Notes under the pieces: model-generated
What the model was told of the DNA's origin: nothing
What the model saw: only the letters and a program-made list of their open reading frames with translations
Database searches by the model: none
Shown here: positions 17,804-27,473 of the stretch, in pieces
Position numbering within the stretch: the stretch's first letter is position 1
Layout of the letters: each line of letters begins with the position of its first letter
Position numbers and translations under genes: made by a program
Assembly: GCF_022788695.1 (NCBI RefSeq)
Contig: NZ_CP085154.1
Span: forward strand, 1,798,001-1,862,000
Reading direction: 5' to 3'
Length of the DNA stretch: 64,000 nucleotides
DNA from: Pseudosulfitobacter sp. DSM 107133
Lineage (GTDB): Bacteria; Pseudomonadota; Alphaproteobacteria; Rhodobacterales; Rhodobacteraceae

Positions 17804-18646
17804 CTATGGAGCGGCGACTGCGCGGGCCAGTGCGCAGAACCCTTCCAGCGACACTTGTTCGGCCCGCTCGGTGGGTTTGATGCCTGCGGCGTGCAGGCGG
17901 TCTTCGATGTCGGGGGCGACACCCTTGAGCGCAGCGCGCAGCATTTTGCGACGCTGGTTGAAGGCGGCGGCGACAACACGGTTCAATACGGCGGCCTCGG
18001 CGGGAAAGCGCGGTTCGGCCAGCGCTGTCAGATGCACCACGGCAGAAGAAACCTTGGGCGGCGGGGTGAAGGCCTCGGGGGGCAGGTTCAGCACGATCTG
18101 TGCATCGGCGCGCCACTGCGCCAGCAGCGCCAGACGGCCATAGGCCTTGGACCCCGGCTCGGCCACGATGCGCTGCGCCACCTCGCGCTGGAACATCAGG
18201 GTCAGCGATTGCCAGTAGGGTGGCCAGTCCTTGGGGGTCAGCCAGCGTACCAGAAGTTCGGTGCCGACGTTATAGGGCAGGTTGGCCGCCACGCGGATCG
18301 GCGGTGTCAGATGCGTAAGCGGGTCGATGTCCAGCGCGTCACCTTCGATCACCTGCAAACGGCCGGGGTAGGCGGCGGCTATCTCGGCCAGCGCGGGCAT
18401 GCAGCGGGGGTCTTTTTCGATCGCCAGCACGCGGCGCGCGCCTTCGGACAGCAGTCCGCGTGTCAGACCACCGGGGCCGGGGCCGATTTCCAACACGTCG
18501 CAGCCTGTCAGATCACCAGCCTGTCGCGCGATTTTGGCGGTCAGGTTCAGGTCGAGCAGGAAGTTCTGTCCCAGCGATTTGCGGGCACGCAACTCGTGGG
18601 TGGTGATGACCTCGCGCAGGGGCGGAAGATTGTCGATGGTGCTCAT
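17804..18646 (-). CDS. rsmA: 16S rRNA (adenine1518-N6/adenine1519-N6)-dimethyltransferase
   Basis: A 280-residue KsgA/RsmA enzyme that dimethylates two adjacent adenines near the 3' end of 16S rRNA during 30S assembly. The N-terminal [14 protein letters not shown] motif [15 protein letters not shown], catalytic [14 protein letters not shown] and the C-terminal helical domain with [13 protein letters not shown] are all intact. It lies after pdxA, separated by a repeat-bearing spacer. The pdxA-rsmA (ksgA) order is conserved in many proteobacteria. Confidence 0.96.
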   Translation of the reverse strand: MSTIDNLPPLREVITTHELRARKSLGQNFLLDLNLTAKIARQAGDLTGCDVLEIGPGPGGLTRGLLSEGARRVLAIEKDPRCMPALAEIAAAYPGRLQVIEGDALDIDPLTHLTPPIRVAANLPYNVGTELLVRWLTPKDWPPYWQSLTLMFQREVAQRIVAEPGSKAYGRLALLAQWRADAQIVLNLPPEAFTPPPKVSSAVVHLTALAEPRFPAEAAVLNRVVAAAFNQRRKMLRAALKGVAPDIEDRLHAAGIKPTERAEQVSLEGFCALARAVAAP

Positions 18647-18675
18647 GCGGTGGCCTTGGTGGGCAGAGATTTTAT

Positions 18676-18707
18676 GCCTCCGGCGGGGATATTTATCGCC
18701 AAAAGAA
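18676..18707 (+). repeat. GGGGATATTT...GCCAAAAGAA intergenic repeat
   Basis: CCTCCGGCGGGGATATTT then ATCGCCAAAAGAA, between pdxA and rsmA. It is a close copy of the box at 6841 and is here oriented against the direction of transcription. Confidence 0.6.
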
Positions 18708-18710
18708 TGT

Positions 18711-19685
18711 TCATGCGGTGGCCATCTGGTGGGCCATGCGCAGGGCTTCGATCATCGAGGAGGGATTGGCGACGCCGGTGCCTGCGATGTCGAATGCCGT
18801 GCCATGGTCAGGCGAGGTACGGATGAAAGGAAGGCCCAACGTTACGTTCACGCCGCGGTCGAAATCCAGTGTCTTGATCGGGATCAACGCCTGATCGTGA
18901 TACATGCACACGGCAGCGTCATAGCGGGCGCGGGCGGTGGCATGGAACATGGTGTCGGCGGGCAGGGGGCCGCGCAGGTCATAGCCTTCGCCGGCCATCT
19001 CGGTGACCAGTCTGGCAATCCAGTCGACTTCTTCGTGCCCCATTGCGCCGCCTTCACCTGCGTGCGGGTTCAGCCCTGCGACCGCGATGCGGGGGTGCGC
19101 GATGCCGAACTGGCTGCGCAGGCCGTCAGCGGTGATGCGGATGGTGTCGCGCAGGAGGTCGGGGGTCAGCGCCTGTGGCACGTCACTCAGGGCGATATGA
19201 ATGGTTGTCGGCACCACGCGCAATTGTTCCGAGGCCAGCATCATCACAGCGCGGTCGGCCCCTGCCAGCGCTTGCAGATATTCGGTGTGACCGGGATAGG
19301 CAAAGCCTGCGCCGTCTTGAAGGGCCTTCTTGTGAATAGGGGCGGTACAAAGGGCCGAGGCCTGTCCAGACTGCACCAGTTCCACACCGCGCGCGATCAC
19401 GTCGATCACCCCTTGGGCATTGGCGGGGTTGGCGGTGCCTGCGGTGTTCGGGGCCGCAAAGCTGTGGGTCAGAACCGGCAGGCCACGGGGCAGCGCGGCG
19501 GCGGCCTGGGCGGGGTCGTCAATGGTCACAAAGGGCACATCGGCGGGCAGGTGGGCCGGATCACCGATCCAGAACAGCGGCACGTCGCCGCGCAAGGCGG
19601 CCCAGGCCTTGGCCGCAATTTCGGGCCCGATCCCCGCAGGTTCACCGCAGCTGATCGCAACCGGCAGCGCGGGCGCGCGGGTCAT
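18711..19685 (-). CDS. pdxA: 4-hydroxythreonine-4-phosphate dehydrogenase
   Basis: A 324-residue NAD-dependent enzyme of the DXP-dependent pyridoxal phosphate pathway. Family elements: [19 protein letters not shown] at the N-terminus, [21 protein letters not shown] with substrate and metal residues, [15 protein letters not shown], and the metal-binding His in [15 protein letters not shown]. The ATG at 19685 overlaps the surA stop as ATGA, so the surA-pdxA pair is coupled as in many proteobacteria. Confidence 0.96.
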   Translation of the reverse strand: MTRAPALPVAISCGEPAGIGPEIAAKAWAALRGDVPLFWIGDPAHLPADVPFVTIDDPAQAAAALPRGLPVLTHSFAAPNTAGTANPANAQGVIDVIARGVELVQSGQASALCTAPIHKKALQDGAGFAYPGHTEYLQALAGADRAVMMLASEQLRVVPTTIHIALSDVPQALTPDLLRDTIRITADGLRSQFGIAHPRIAVAGLNPHAGEGGAMGHEEVDWIARLVTEMAGEGYDLRGPLPADTMFHATARARYDAAVCMYHDQALIPIKTLDFDRGVNVTLGLPFIRTSPDHGTAFDIAGTGVANPSSMIEALRMAHQMATA

Positions 19686-20902
19686 TCGCGGCTGATGCGG
19701 GCGTCGGCGCGCAATTCTTCCAGCAGACTGTCGGAATAGCCCGACAGACGTTGCTGGCGCAGTTGCAACGCAACATCCTCGCGGCTCGCATTCTCGTTCA
19801 GGGCGGCCGTGCGTCCGCACATCATCAGGAACACCAGCGTTTCGCCATTTGCGCGGGTCAGCGCGGTGGACACTTCGCCCGGATCCAGCTTGGCCAGTTC
19901 ATAGGCGATGTCCTGCGGAATGTCGGCGGGCGCCTTGCTGCCACGCTCCAATGCCTCGGGCGACTGCCCCTTGGCCACGCCATAAAGATCGTCGCATACA
20001 TCCACTTGGGATTTCAGTTTTTCCGCACGCGCCAGTGTTGCGGCGCTGCGGCCACCGGCCATGTAATAGGCGGCATATTCGATGGCGGCATATTCGGGGC
20101 TGGGCGCATCGGTTTCCTGAATGTCACGCAGCTGGAACAGGGCAACAGCATTGGGGATCGGCAGCGGGTCGGTCACCTCGCCCGGTGTCAGGCCCAAAAG
20201 CACGCCGCGCAGGCTGGGCGGCAGGGTGCTGAGGTCAACCCAGTTCAACCGGCCACCGTTGTCACGCGACGGCGTGGCGGAATAGCGGCGCGCGTAGCTT
20301 GAGAATTCGGCCTCGGATGTGCTGGCGGCGGCCTGTTCGGCGCGTGCCATCGCGGCGGCCTGTTCGTTGGGCGGTGCGGGGATGATAATCTCGGAGATCA
20401 GCACGCGGATACCGCCCGCGCTGCTGGTAACAGACATGGCGCGGTCGATTTCGGCCTCGGAGATTTGCACCCGGTTGCCATAACGGCCCCGGATCAGTTC
20501 GCGCCACGCCAGGTTGACACGCACGAAATCCCGGAATGTCTCGCCTGCGACCCCGGCACCTTCCAGTGCCTTGACAAACTCATCGGTGCTGAGATTGGCG
20601 CGGCCTGCGAAATCGGCCAACCCTTCGGCCAACCCTTCGGGTGTCAGCACCAGACCGACATCTTGCGTTGCGTTCAGGCGCAGCCGGTCGTCGATCAGCG
20701 CATCGATCGCGCTTTCGCGGGTGGCACCAGAGGCATTGAGCACCTGAAGAAAGCGCACGCGTTGCTGTACTTCGAATTCGGTGATTACGCTGTCGTCAAC
20801 CTTGGCCACGGGGGCGAATAGGTTTTGCGCTGCCACGGGCAGGGCCGTTGTGACGGCCACGGCCAAAGCCAGTCCAATGTTTTTCATCGTTTTCCCGCTC
20901 AT
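19682..20902 (-). CDS. surA: SurA-like periplasmic peptidyl-prolyl isomerase/chaperone
   Basis: A 406-residue periplasmic folding factor for outer-membrane proteins such as LptD. It has a signal peptide (NIGLALAVAVTTALPVAAQ), an N-terminal SurA-N domain starting VAKVDDSVITEFEVQQRV, and a parvulin-type region (IRVLISEIIIPAP to LTPGEVTDPLP) followed by a second, degenerate one. The start at 20902 (MSGKTMKNIG) is preferred because it makes an ATGA overlap with lptD, as elsewhere in this operon; the ATG at 20887 is an alternative. Confidence 0.9.
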   Translation of the reverse strand: MSGKTMKNIGLALAVAVTTALPVAAQNLFAPVAKVDDSVITEFEVQQRVRFLQVLNASGATRESAIDALIDDRLRLNATQDVGLVLTPEGLAEGLADFAGRANLSTDEFVKALEGAGVAGETFRDFVRVNLAWRELIRGRYGNRVQISEAEIDRAMSVTSSAGGIRVLISEIIIPAPPNEQAAAMARAEQAAASTSEAEFSSYARRYSATPSRDNGGRLNWVDLSTLPPSLRGVLLGLTPGEVTDPLPIPNAVALFQLRDIQETDAPSPEYAAIEYAAYYMAGGRSAATLARAEKLKSQVDVCDDLYGVAKGQSPEALERGSKAPADIPQDIAYELAKLDPGEVSTALTRANGETLVFLMMCGRTAALNENASREDVALQLRQQRLSGYSDSLLEELRADARISRE

Positions 20903-23100
20903 TTCGCCCGCTTTCCGCATGATCTAACGTATTTTTCCGTGCCTTGCGAGACCGAGAAGCCCCGCAAGGACACTGTAAAGCCCAGATTGGTCGAGGGCTC
21001 AACACTTGTCGAGGAACTATACCGGCGGCTCACAGAGAATTTCGCCGACACACATTCATTGTAATAGGTCAGTCCGGCTCCTGCATAGGCAGACCGGTCG
21101 TCGACCAGATCGTAGCGCCAGTTGGCGCTGGCAGTCCAATTCCGGTTCAGGTCATAGGTGCCCGCCAGCGTCAGCTCGGACACAGCCAGGGCGCGGTCTT
21201 CGGCCAGGTCCTGGCCCAGCCAGGCATAGCTGCCCCCCATCGTCATGCGCTTGCCGATCCAGTCGCCACGCAGCTCGGCCTTGGCCACGTCGAATTTTTC
21301 GTTGAACACCGTCCGCCCGGTCAGCGCCAGCCCGTTGCGGGTTTTCCATTGTCCGGCAAGCAGAAAGTCCGAGGTGGTGCCGGATAGGCCAGAGGTTTCG
21401 GAAAAGTCGGGTTCATTGTTGCGGCGCACCACCTGTCCAAAGGTCAGCCGCGCCTCCCATCCGGCAGGGTCAAAGCGCGACCAGTTCACGCCGTAAGCAG
21501 CTGCCAGACCGCGTTCACGCCTGTCCGGGCGCGGAAAATGCGACAGTGACAACAGGTTGCCTTCGTCGAACTCGACGCGGGTGCTTTCTTCGTTTGGTAC
21601 GATCAGGTCGCTGCCGCCGACATAGCCCACTTGCAGGATCGGTTCCAGCAGCTGCGTTGTGCCGTCACCGCCATGGCGCACAAGCGGATAGCGCAGCGTC
21701 AGCTGTGCCTGCGGTGTCAGGCCTGCGTCACTGCTGGTGAAAACGCTGTCTTGCGCGACGTTGATGGCATCGGCCTCGACTCCCAAGGAGGCCTCGGCGC
21801 GCACGCCGCCTGTCAGGGTCCAGCTGCGCAGCCATTCCGCCTGCACGTTAACACGCTGCACGTCGCGCCCGTCTGCGATGCCGTCCAGATTGATATCGGT
21901 ATCAACGTCAGAGCTGCGGTAATGGGCGTGGGCATTGGCGCCAAATCGCAACTCTCCCCCCATCGCACGCGGGAAAAAACGTTTTTCAAAGGTCGCATCG
22001 AACACATTGGTTGGAATGGTGTCGTTGTCTTCGCTCACACGCAGGCTGCGAAAGTTGGTATAGCTGAAGCTGACGTATGCGTCGCGCCGGACCCGCGCAA
22101 TTTCGATGGCGCTGTCCAGGCGGTCTTTGTCAGAATAGCTGTAATCCGTCAGATAGGCATCATCTGTGGTCGCTTCGATGTCAAAGGTCAGGACAAAGTC
22201 GCGGCGCAGATCGAACCGGCCGGTCCCGAACAGGTAACCACGGGTGTCACCGACCTGAAGGTCGTCGTCGGACAGCGCCCCTTCGAACGAAATACGCCCG
22301 GTGCGGAACGCCTGACGATAACGGAATTCCAGGGTTCTGGTGCGGCTCGTCAGATAGGGGGTCAGCGTCAGATCGCGGTGATCGCCGATCTTGATGAAAT
22401 AGGGCACTTTGATACCGGTGCCCAGCTGCGTATCGCTGTTCAGTGACGGGATCATGAACCCCGAGGCACGCTTGAGCGTCGGATCGGGCAGGCGCAGGCG
22501 CGGCAAGTAAAAGACGGGAACGTTGCCAATGCGAAATTGCGCATCGTCGAAATACAGCTGGCGCTCTTGCTTGTCGTGCACCACGCGGCGGGCGCGGATC
22601 TGCCACAGGGGCGGGCGGCCGTCGTCGCAGACATGGCACGAGGTCACGGCAGTTTTATAAAGCTGTGTATAGCGGCCACCAACGCGGTTCATTTCCACTG
22701 CGGCCAGCTGCAATTGCTGGTTCAGCACCATGCGCGCGCCTGTCAACAGACCGTTTTGCAAATCGCGGCTCAGCTCGGCCTGATCGGCCACGATCACCAC
22801 GTCGTCACCGTCTTGAATGGTGATCGGGCCCGTGATGACCAGCGCGCCGGTTTTTTCGTCATAGCGGATCGCAGCGGCGCGCAGGCGGGTGTTGCCCTGG
22901 AACGCTTCAACATTGCCGCGCGCGGTCAGCACGCGGTCGCGGGTCACAGTGATGTCGTCGGCCACAAGCATTGCCGGGCTGGCGGTCTGTGCGGTGCCGA
23001 GGGTTTGCGCTGACAGCGGTGTCACCATTGGCGTGCCCAGCAGCGTTGCCGCCAACAGGATATGGGTCAGTTTGCGCGCCACCTCAGCCGTCCTCGGCAT
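20899..23100 (-). CDS. lptD: LPS-assembly outer-membrane protein LptD
   Basis: A 733-residue outer-membrane beta-barrel that, with lipoprotein LptE, inserts LPS into the outer leaflet. After the signal peptide comes the OstA/LptA-like periplasmic domain (MLVADDITVTRDRVLTARG, VVIVADQAELSRDL), then the barrel, with RLPDPTLKRASGFMIPSL typical of LptD. The last segments alternate in the manner of beta strands. A Cys pair is seen at TSCHVCDD and another Cys lies near the C-terminus. The ATG at 23100 overlaps the lptG 3' end by 17 bp. It works with lptF/lptG upstream and surA downstream. Confidence 0.93.
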   Translation of the reverse strand: MPRTAEVARKLTHILLAATLLGTPMVTPLSAQTLGTAQTASPAMLVADDITVTRDRVLTARGNVEAFQGNTRLRAAAIRYDEKTGALVITGPITIQDGDDVVIVADQAELSRDLQNGLLTGARMVLNQQLQLAAVEMNRVGGRYTQLYKTAVTSCHVCDDGRPPLWQIRARRVVHDKQERQLYFDDAQFRIGNVPVFYLPRLRLPDPTLKRASGFMIPSLNSDTQLGTGIKVPYFIKIGDHRDLTLTPYLTSRTRTLEFRYRQAFRTGRISFEGALSDDDLQVGDTRGYLFGTGRFDLRRDFVLTFDIEATTDDAYLTDYSYSDKDRLDSAIEIARVRRDAYVSFSYTNFRSLRVSEDNDTIPTNVFDATFEKRFFPRAMGGELRFGANAHAHYRSSDVDTDINLDGIADGRDVQRVNVQAEWLRSWTLTGGVRAEASLGVEADAINVAQDSVFTSSDAGLTPQAQLTLRYPLVRHGGDGTTQLLEPILQVGYVGGSDLIVPNEESTRVEFDEGNLLSLSHFPRPDRRERGLAAAYGVNWSRFDPAGWEARLTFGQVVRRNNEPDFSETSGLSGTTSDFLLAGQWKTRNGLALTGRTVFNEKFDVAKAELRGDWIGKRMTMGGSYAWLGQDLAEDRALAVSELTLAGTYDLNRNWTASANWRYDLVDDRSAYAGAGLTYYNECVSAKFSVSRRYSSSTSVEPSTNLGFTVSLRGFSVSQGTEKYVRSCGKRAK

Positions 23101-24181
23101 GGAGCAACAGCCCGAGGGCCAGAAAAATTGCCGCCGCGGGTGGTGCCCATGCGGCAAAGGCCACCGGGATCTGCCCGTTCTCGCCGAGAATCTGTGCGAA
23201 ACTGCGAATGAAATACAAACCGAACCCCAAAAGCACTGCTGCCAGCACCGCCGTTCCGGTGCCCCCAAATCGGGTATGCCGCATGGTGAAGGCCGCGGCA
23301 ACAAGAACCATCGCCATCAGGAACAGCGGACGCGCCAGCTCCGACTGGAACCAAACGACCTGATGGCGGGCGGAAAATCCGGCCTGCTCCAGCTGGTCGA
23401 TATAGGCAGGCATGTTCCAGATCGACACGCCGCCAAGCGACCCAAGGGTTTCGCGGATACGCTCCAGTGTCAGGGTCGAGGGCACTTGTAACAGCGCATG
23501 GCTTTCCGAGCTGGCCTCGGGGTTGACGCTGCCGGTCAGCGGCCAGACCTTGGCATCGCGCAGCGCCCATGCGCCGTTGCCCAGGGCCGCACTGCGGGCT
23601 TCGATACGGCGTTGTGGGCCGCCTTGGGGGGCATATTCCAGAAAAGTTACATCGTACAACACCGAGGCATCCGCGTTCGAACGTGCCGCGCGGATCACCG
23701 TCTGGCCCTCGGCACCACCCTGACGCAACCACACACCGTCGCCCGATACCAACACCGCCGCGCGCCCGCCGTTGCGATATTCTTCTGACAGGATTGCATA
23801 GCGTTTGGTCGTGGCCGCCACGATCGGCCCCAGCATCGTGACCGCCAGCCCGCCAATCACCAGCGCCACCACCACCGGGGCCGCCAGTGCGCGCAAGGCG
23901 GAGCGTCCTGCCGCGCGGGTCACCACCAGTTCCGAGCTGCGCGCCAGTCCGATGAACAAGACCACCGTGGCCAGAATCATGATCAGCGGCAGGATCTGGT
24001 TGATGGTTTCGGGCGCGTGCAGCAGCGTCAGGCCGATGCGGTCGGTCAGGCTGACGTCAAAATCGGCAAACCGGCGTGTTTGTTCGATCAGGTCAACCAA
24101 AGCCACCAGTGCAAAAAACACCGCTGTGAGCATTGCAAAGGCCATCGCAAAGCGGCGCGCGAAATAAAAATGCAGGATCAT
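23084..24181 (-). CDS. lptG: LPS export ABC transporter permease LptG
   Basis: A 365-residue inner-membrane permease of the LptB2FG complex that extracts LPS from the inner membrane. Hydrophobic helices near both ends flank a periplasmic beta-jellyroll-like domain. The start MILHFYFARRFAMAFAMLTAVFFALVALVDLIEQTRRF is family-typical, and ILATVVLFIGLARSSELVVTRAAG is the coupling-helix region. The ATG at 24181 overlaps lptF as ATGA. The ATPase gene lptB is not in this window. Confidence 0.94.
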   Translation of the reverse strand: MILHFYFARRFAMAFAMLTAVFFALVALVDLIEQTRRFADFDVSLTDRIGLTLLHAPETINQILPLIMILATVVLFIGLARSSELVVTRAAGRSALRALAAPVVVALVIGGLAVTMLGPIVAATTKRYAILSEEYRNGGRAAVLVSGDGVWLRQGGAEGQTVIRAARSNADASVLYDVTFLEYAPQGGPQRRIEARSAALGNGAWALRDAKVWPLTGSVNPEASSESHALLQVPSTLTLERIRETLGSLGGVSIWNMPAYIDQLEQAGFSARHQVVWFQSELARPLFLMAMVLVAAAFTMRHTRFGGTGTAVLAAVLLGFGLYFIRSFAQILGENGQIPVAFAAWAPPAAAIFLALGLLLHAEDG

Positions 24182-25311
24182 GTTGCGGCTACCCTTTGCA
24201 CTTTGCGACGGCGCAACAGTCCCGGTTTGGCGGCGAGGGTCAGAAAACCGGCGATCAGCAGCGCGCCCAGAAGGGACGGCAGGTACATGGTTGGCCACAG
24301 GCTTGCGTCGACCAGCACCATCTGCGCAAAGGTGCTGCGCAGCCCGTCAATGGCAATCAGCAGCCCAAAGGCAATCACCGCCTCGCGCCAGACACCGAAG
24401 CGTGAATAGCCGCCAACCATCAAGGTGGCAAAGCCGATCAGCGCCGCAACGATACAGAACAATGGCTGTGCAAAGCGGCTGTGAACCTCTTCTGCGATGT
24501 CACCATTGCGCGCGCCGGTTTCGTCGGCAATGCGGTCCCAGTCGGTCAACAATGCCAGCGTGCTCATGTTGCGGATCGAGCCGGTAACTTCGGTGTCACT
24601 GCTGACCAGTTTGCTGATATCAAAAGAAAAGTCCTGAAACCTGGCGGTCGACAGCCTGTTGTCCTTTGTGTTCAGCCGCTGCGCCAGACCGTCAACCATG
24701 ATCAGGGTCGTGCCGGCGTCGTTGCGCACCAGATAGGCTTCGGCGGCGGTATAGATCACCCGTTGCGCCGGATTGCGCCGGTCGGACAGGAACACATCGC
24801 GCAGAACGCCGTCCTCGCCAATTGCGCGGGTGTAAAAGGTGACCTGTTCGGCAGGGGACAAAAAGGTGCCCTCGGTCAAAAGGCGCGAGGTGACGTTGCG
24901 CGAAATTTCGGCTTCGCGGATGCTCAGCTGGCCTTGGGCCGCAGGCACCAGCACATGCGCCAGCAGGGTCATCATCGCCGACACGATCAGCCCATAGACC
25001 AGCACCGGCCGCGCCAGACGCCAGGGCCCCGATCCGGTGGCCTGCATCACCACCAGTTCGGATTCGCCCGACAGGCGGTTGGTGACATAGACCGACGCGG
25101 CAAAGGTTGCGATTGGCAGCACAGTCACGATCAGCTTGGGCAGGCTGAGAGAGGTGAATTCCAGAAACACCAGCGCCGTCTGCCCGTCACCGATCAAACG
25201 GTCGAACAGCACCACGGCGCGGTTGATCCAGAACACAGCCACCAGCACCAGCGCGAAAAAGCCGAACAACAGCAGGAACTGCGACAGCATATACCTGTCG
25301 AATCTGGCCAC
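24178..25311 (-). CDS. lptF: LPS export ABC transporter permease LptF
   Basis: A 377-residue partner of LptG in the inner membrane. It has the same architecture: N-terminal helices (FLLLFGFFALVLVAVFWINRAVVLFDRL), the coupling segment YVTNRLSGESELVVMQATG, a periplasmic domain and C-terminal helices. The GTG at 25311 is chosen, giving VARFDRYMLSQF, because LptF proteins usually begin with an RFDRY-type sequence; the ATG at 25290 would lose it. It is the first gene of the leftward lptFG-lptD-surA-pdxA-rsmA operon. The frame continues upstream over the pepA 5' end but is not coding there. Confidence 0.92.
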   Translation of the reverse strand: MARFDRYMLSQFLLLFGFFALVLVAVFWINRAVVLFDRLIGDGQTALVFLEFTSLSLPKLIVTVLPIATFAASVYVTNRLSGESELVVMQATGSGPWRLARPVLVYGLIVSAMMTLLAHVLVPAAQGQLSIREAEISRNVTSRLLTEGTFLSPAEQVTFYTRAIGEDGVLRDVFLSDRRNPAQRVIYTAAEAYLVRNDAGTTLIMVDGLAQRLNTKDNRLSTARFQDFSFDISKLVSSDTEVTGSIRNMSTLALLTDWDRIADETGARNGDIAEEVHSRFAQPLFCIVAALIGFATLMVGGYSRFGVWREAVIAFGLLIAIDGLRSTFAQMVLVDASLWPTMYLPSLLGALLIAGFLTLAAKPGLLRRRKVQRVAAT

Positions 25312-25386
25312 ATAACCCCCCGGTTGCGCATGGTCTTGCAAAGTTGGCAGCAACTTACCCCAAGGTTTCGCGGTGGGGAACCTGTA

Positions 25387-25395
25387 ATTATACCA
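25387..25395 (-). promoter_or_regulatory. Extended -10 promoter element for the lptF operon
   Basis: On the minus strand this reads TGGTATAAT, a perfect TATAAT with an upstream TGn extension, about 75 bp before the lptF start. I see no strong -35 at the usual spacing, which fits an extended -10 promoter. Confidence 0.5.
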
Positions 25396-25513
25396 GATTT
25401 GTGCCTTTGGCGGCTTGGTGCCTGTACTGTGTACGGCGTGGTCTGGCCATGGCTGGACGCCCGCGCTAACAGTTGCGCAACCGATATTCCAAAACACCCC
25501 GAAAGGATGCGCC

Positions 25514-26998
25514 ATGACCGCCCGACCGACACCGATGACCCAAGTCACCTTTGAGGCACTGGACATTGACGCGCTGGCCGCAGCCACAGGGCGCGTTGCC
25601 GTGGTGCTGGAAGCGGATGGCAAGCTGGACACCGCAGGCCGTCGCATCAACAAGCTGACCAAAGGCGCGCTGGCGCGGCTGGTGGAAAGCCAGGCGTTTA
25701 CCGACCTGAAACAGGGCGGTCTGACCACATTGGCGGTGCCTGCAGGGATGGCCGCCGAGGCGGTGGACGTTGTGTGCCTGTCGCGTCGCCCGTCGGTGGC
25801 TGATGCCCGCAAAGCCGGCGCCGCATTGGCCAAGGTGCGGGGCCGGGCCGATATGCTGGTCTGTGCCGCCAGTATGCGCCACGCCGCCGAACTGGGCTTT
25901 GGCCTTGCGATGCGCGACTACAGCTTTAACGCCCACAAGAGCGACGCCAAACCTGCCGAGGGCGCGGTGCGTGTCATGTGCGCCAAACCCGACGAGGTGC
26001 AGACCACCGCCGCGCCGCTGATGGCCGTGGCCGAGGGCGCATTCTTTACCCGCGATCTGGTGAACGAACCGGCCAACGTTCTGACCACCACTGAATTTGC
26101 CGACCGTCTGATGGCGATGGAAGAGATCGGGTTGACGGTTGAGATTCTGGATGAAGATCAGCTTGCAAGCCTTGGAATGGGTTCGATTTTGTGTGTGGGG
26201 CAGGGGTCTGACAGCCCGTCGAAAGTGGTTGTCATGCAGTGGAACGGCGGCACCAAGGGCGACGCGCCGCTGGCGCTGGTTGGCAAGGGTGTGGTGTTTG
26301 ACACCGGCGGTATCAGCCTGAAACCCGCGGCCGGTATGGAAGATATGACCATGGACATGGGCGGCGCGGGCGTTGTGGCCGGTGTGATGCGCGCACTGGC
26401 GCTGCGCAAGGCCAAGGCCAACGTCGTCGGGCTGGTCGGGCTGGTCGAAAACATGCCCTCGGGCAATGCCGTGCGCCCCGGCGATGTTGTGACCTCGATG
26501 AAGGGCGACACCATCGAGGTGATCAACACCGATGCCGAGGGGCGTCTCGTTCTGTGCGACGTGATGTGGTATGCGCAAGAGCGGTTCAAACCGACGGGCA
26601 TGATTGATCTGGCCACGCTGACCGGCGCGATCATCATCGGTCTGGGCCATGAAAACGCTGGTGTGTTTTCCAACGACGATACGCTGTGCAATGCGTTCCT
26701 GAAAGCGGCGCAGTCCGAAAACGAAGGTGCGTGGCGGATGCCGCTGGGACAGGCCTATGACGACCAGTTGAAAAGCCGCATTGCCGATATGAAAAACGTG
26801 GGCGGACGCCCTGCGGGGTCGATCACTGCGGCACAGTTCCTCAAACGGTTTGTCAAGGATGAGACGCCTTGGATCCACCTTGATATTGCAGGTGTCGCCT
26901 CGGTTACATCAGAAACGGCACTGGCCCCCAAGGGCGCGACGGGCTGGGGTGTTGCGGCGCTGAACCGGCTGGTTTCGGACATGTGCGAAGGCAAGTAA
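25514..26998 (+). CDS. pepA: Leucyl aminopeptidase (M17 family)
   Basis: A 494-residue cytosolic zinc/manganese aminopeptidase. The catalytic domain contains VGKGVVFDTGGISLKP (lysine and Asp ligands), MDMGGAGVV and the M17 signature NTDAEGRLVL, followed by DLATLTGA. The N-terminal macro-like domain spans about residues 1-170. ATG 25514 is preceded by GAAAGGA. Only 3 bp separate its stop from holC, the common pepA-holC order. Confidence 0.95.
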   Translation: MTARPTPMTQVTFEALDIDALAAATGRVAVVLEADGKLDTAGRRINKLTKGALARLVESQAFTDLKQGGLTTLAVPAGMAAEAVDVVCLSRRPSVADARKAGAALAKVRGRADMLVCAASMRHAAELGFGLAMRDYSFNAHKSDAKPAEGAVRVMCAKPDEVQTTAAPLMAVAEGAFFTRDLVNEPANVLTTTEFADRLMAMEEIGLTVEILDEDQLASLGMGSILCVGQGSDSPSKVVVMQWNGGTKGDAPLALVGKGVVFDTGGISLKPAAGMEDMTMDMGGAGVVAGVMRALALRKAKANVVGLVGLVENMPSGNAVRPGDVVTSMKGDTIEVINTDAEGRLVLCDVMWYAQERFKPTGMIDLATLTGAIIIGLGHENAGVFSNDDTLCNAFLKAAQSENEGAWRMPLGQAYDDQLKSRIADMKNVGGRPAGSITAAQFLKRFVKDETPWIHLDIAGVASVTSETALAPKGATGWGVAALNRLVSDMCEGK

Positions 26999-27001
26999 CC
27001 C

Positions 27002-27454
27002 ATGGGAGCCGCCTATTTCTACCACCTGACCCAGCGCTCGATGGAGGACACCTTGGCCATGCTGCTGGGCAAGGCGCGTGGCGCGGGCTGGCGCGTGGCC
27101 GTGCGCGGGCGCGAGGTGGCGCGCATGGCGCATCTGGATGACCGGCTGTGGCTGGGACAGGGGTTTGTGCCGCACGGGATGGCAGGGGGCGCGCATGACG
27201 CGGCCCAGCCGATCCTGCTGACCACACAGGGCGATTGCCCCAACGGGGCCACCTGCATCATGGCGGTTGACGGGGCCGAGGTCAGCGCCGAGGAAGTGGC
27301 GCGCATGGAGCGTGTCTGTATCCTGTTCGACGGCTATGATCCCGAGGCGCTGGACAGCGCACGCAGTCAGTGGAAACGGTTGAAAGACGCGGGTGCTGCG
27401 GCCCAATATTGGTCGGAAGAATCCGGTCGATGGGAGAAAAAAGCCGAAACCTGA
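27002..27454 (+). CDS. holC: DNA polymerase III chi subunit
   Basis: A 150-residue accessory subunit of the clamp loader that contacts SSB. The N-terminus AAYFYHLTQRSMEDTLAMLLGKARGAGWRV and the middle block DRLWLGQGFVPHGMAGG match the family, as does the late segment ILFDGYDPEALDSARSQWK. It is coupled to pepA upstream. The gene ends convergent with the aspartic protease gene. Confidence 0.93.
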   Translation: MGAAYFYHLTQRSMEDTLAMLLGKARGAGWRVAVRGREVARMAHLDDRLWLGQGFVPHGMAGGAHDAAQPILLTTQGDCPNGATCIMAVDGAEVSAEEVARMERVCILFDGYDPEALDSARSQWKRLKDAGAAAQYWSEESGRWEKKAET

Positions 27455-27473
27455 ACCGCTTAGAGGTCCAAGT

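Noticed and set aside
22077..22394. Short rightward frames inside lptD
   Set aside because: Shadow frames; lptD is continuous on the other strand.
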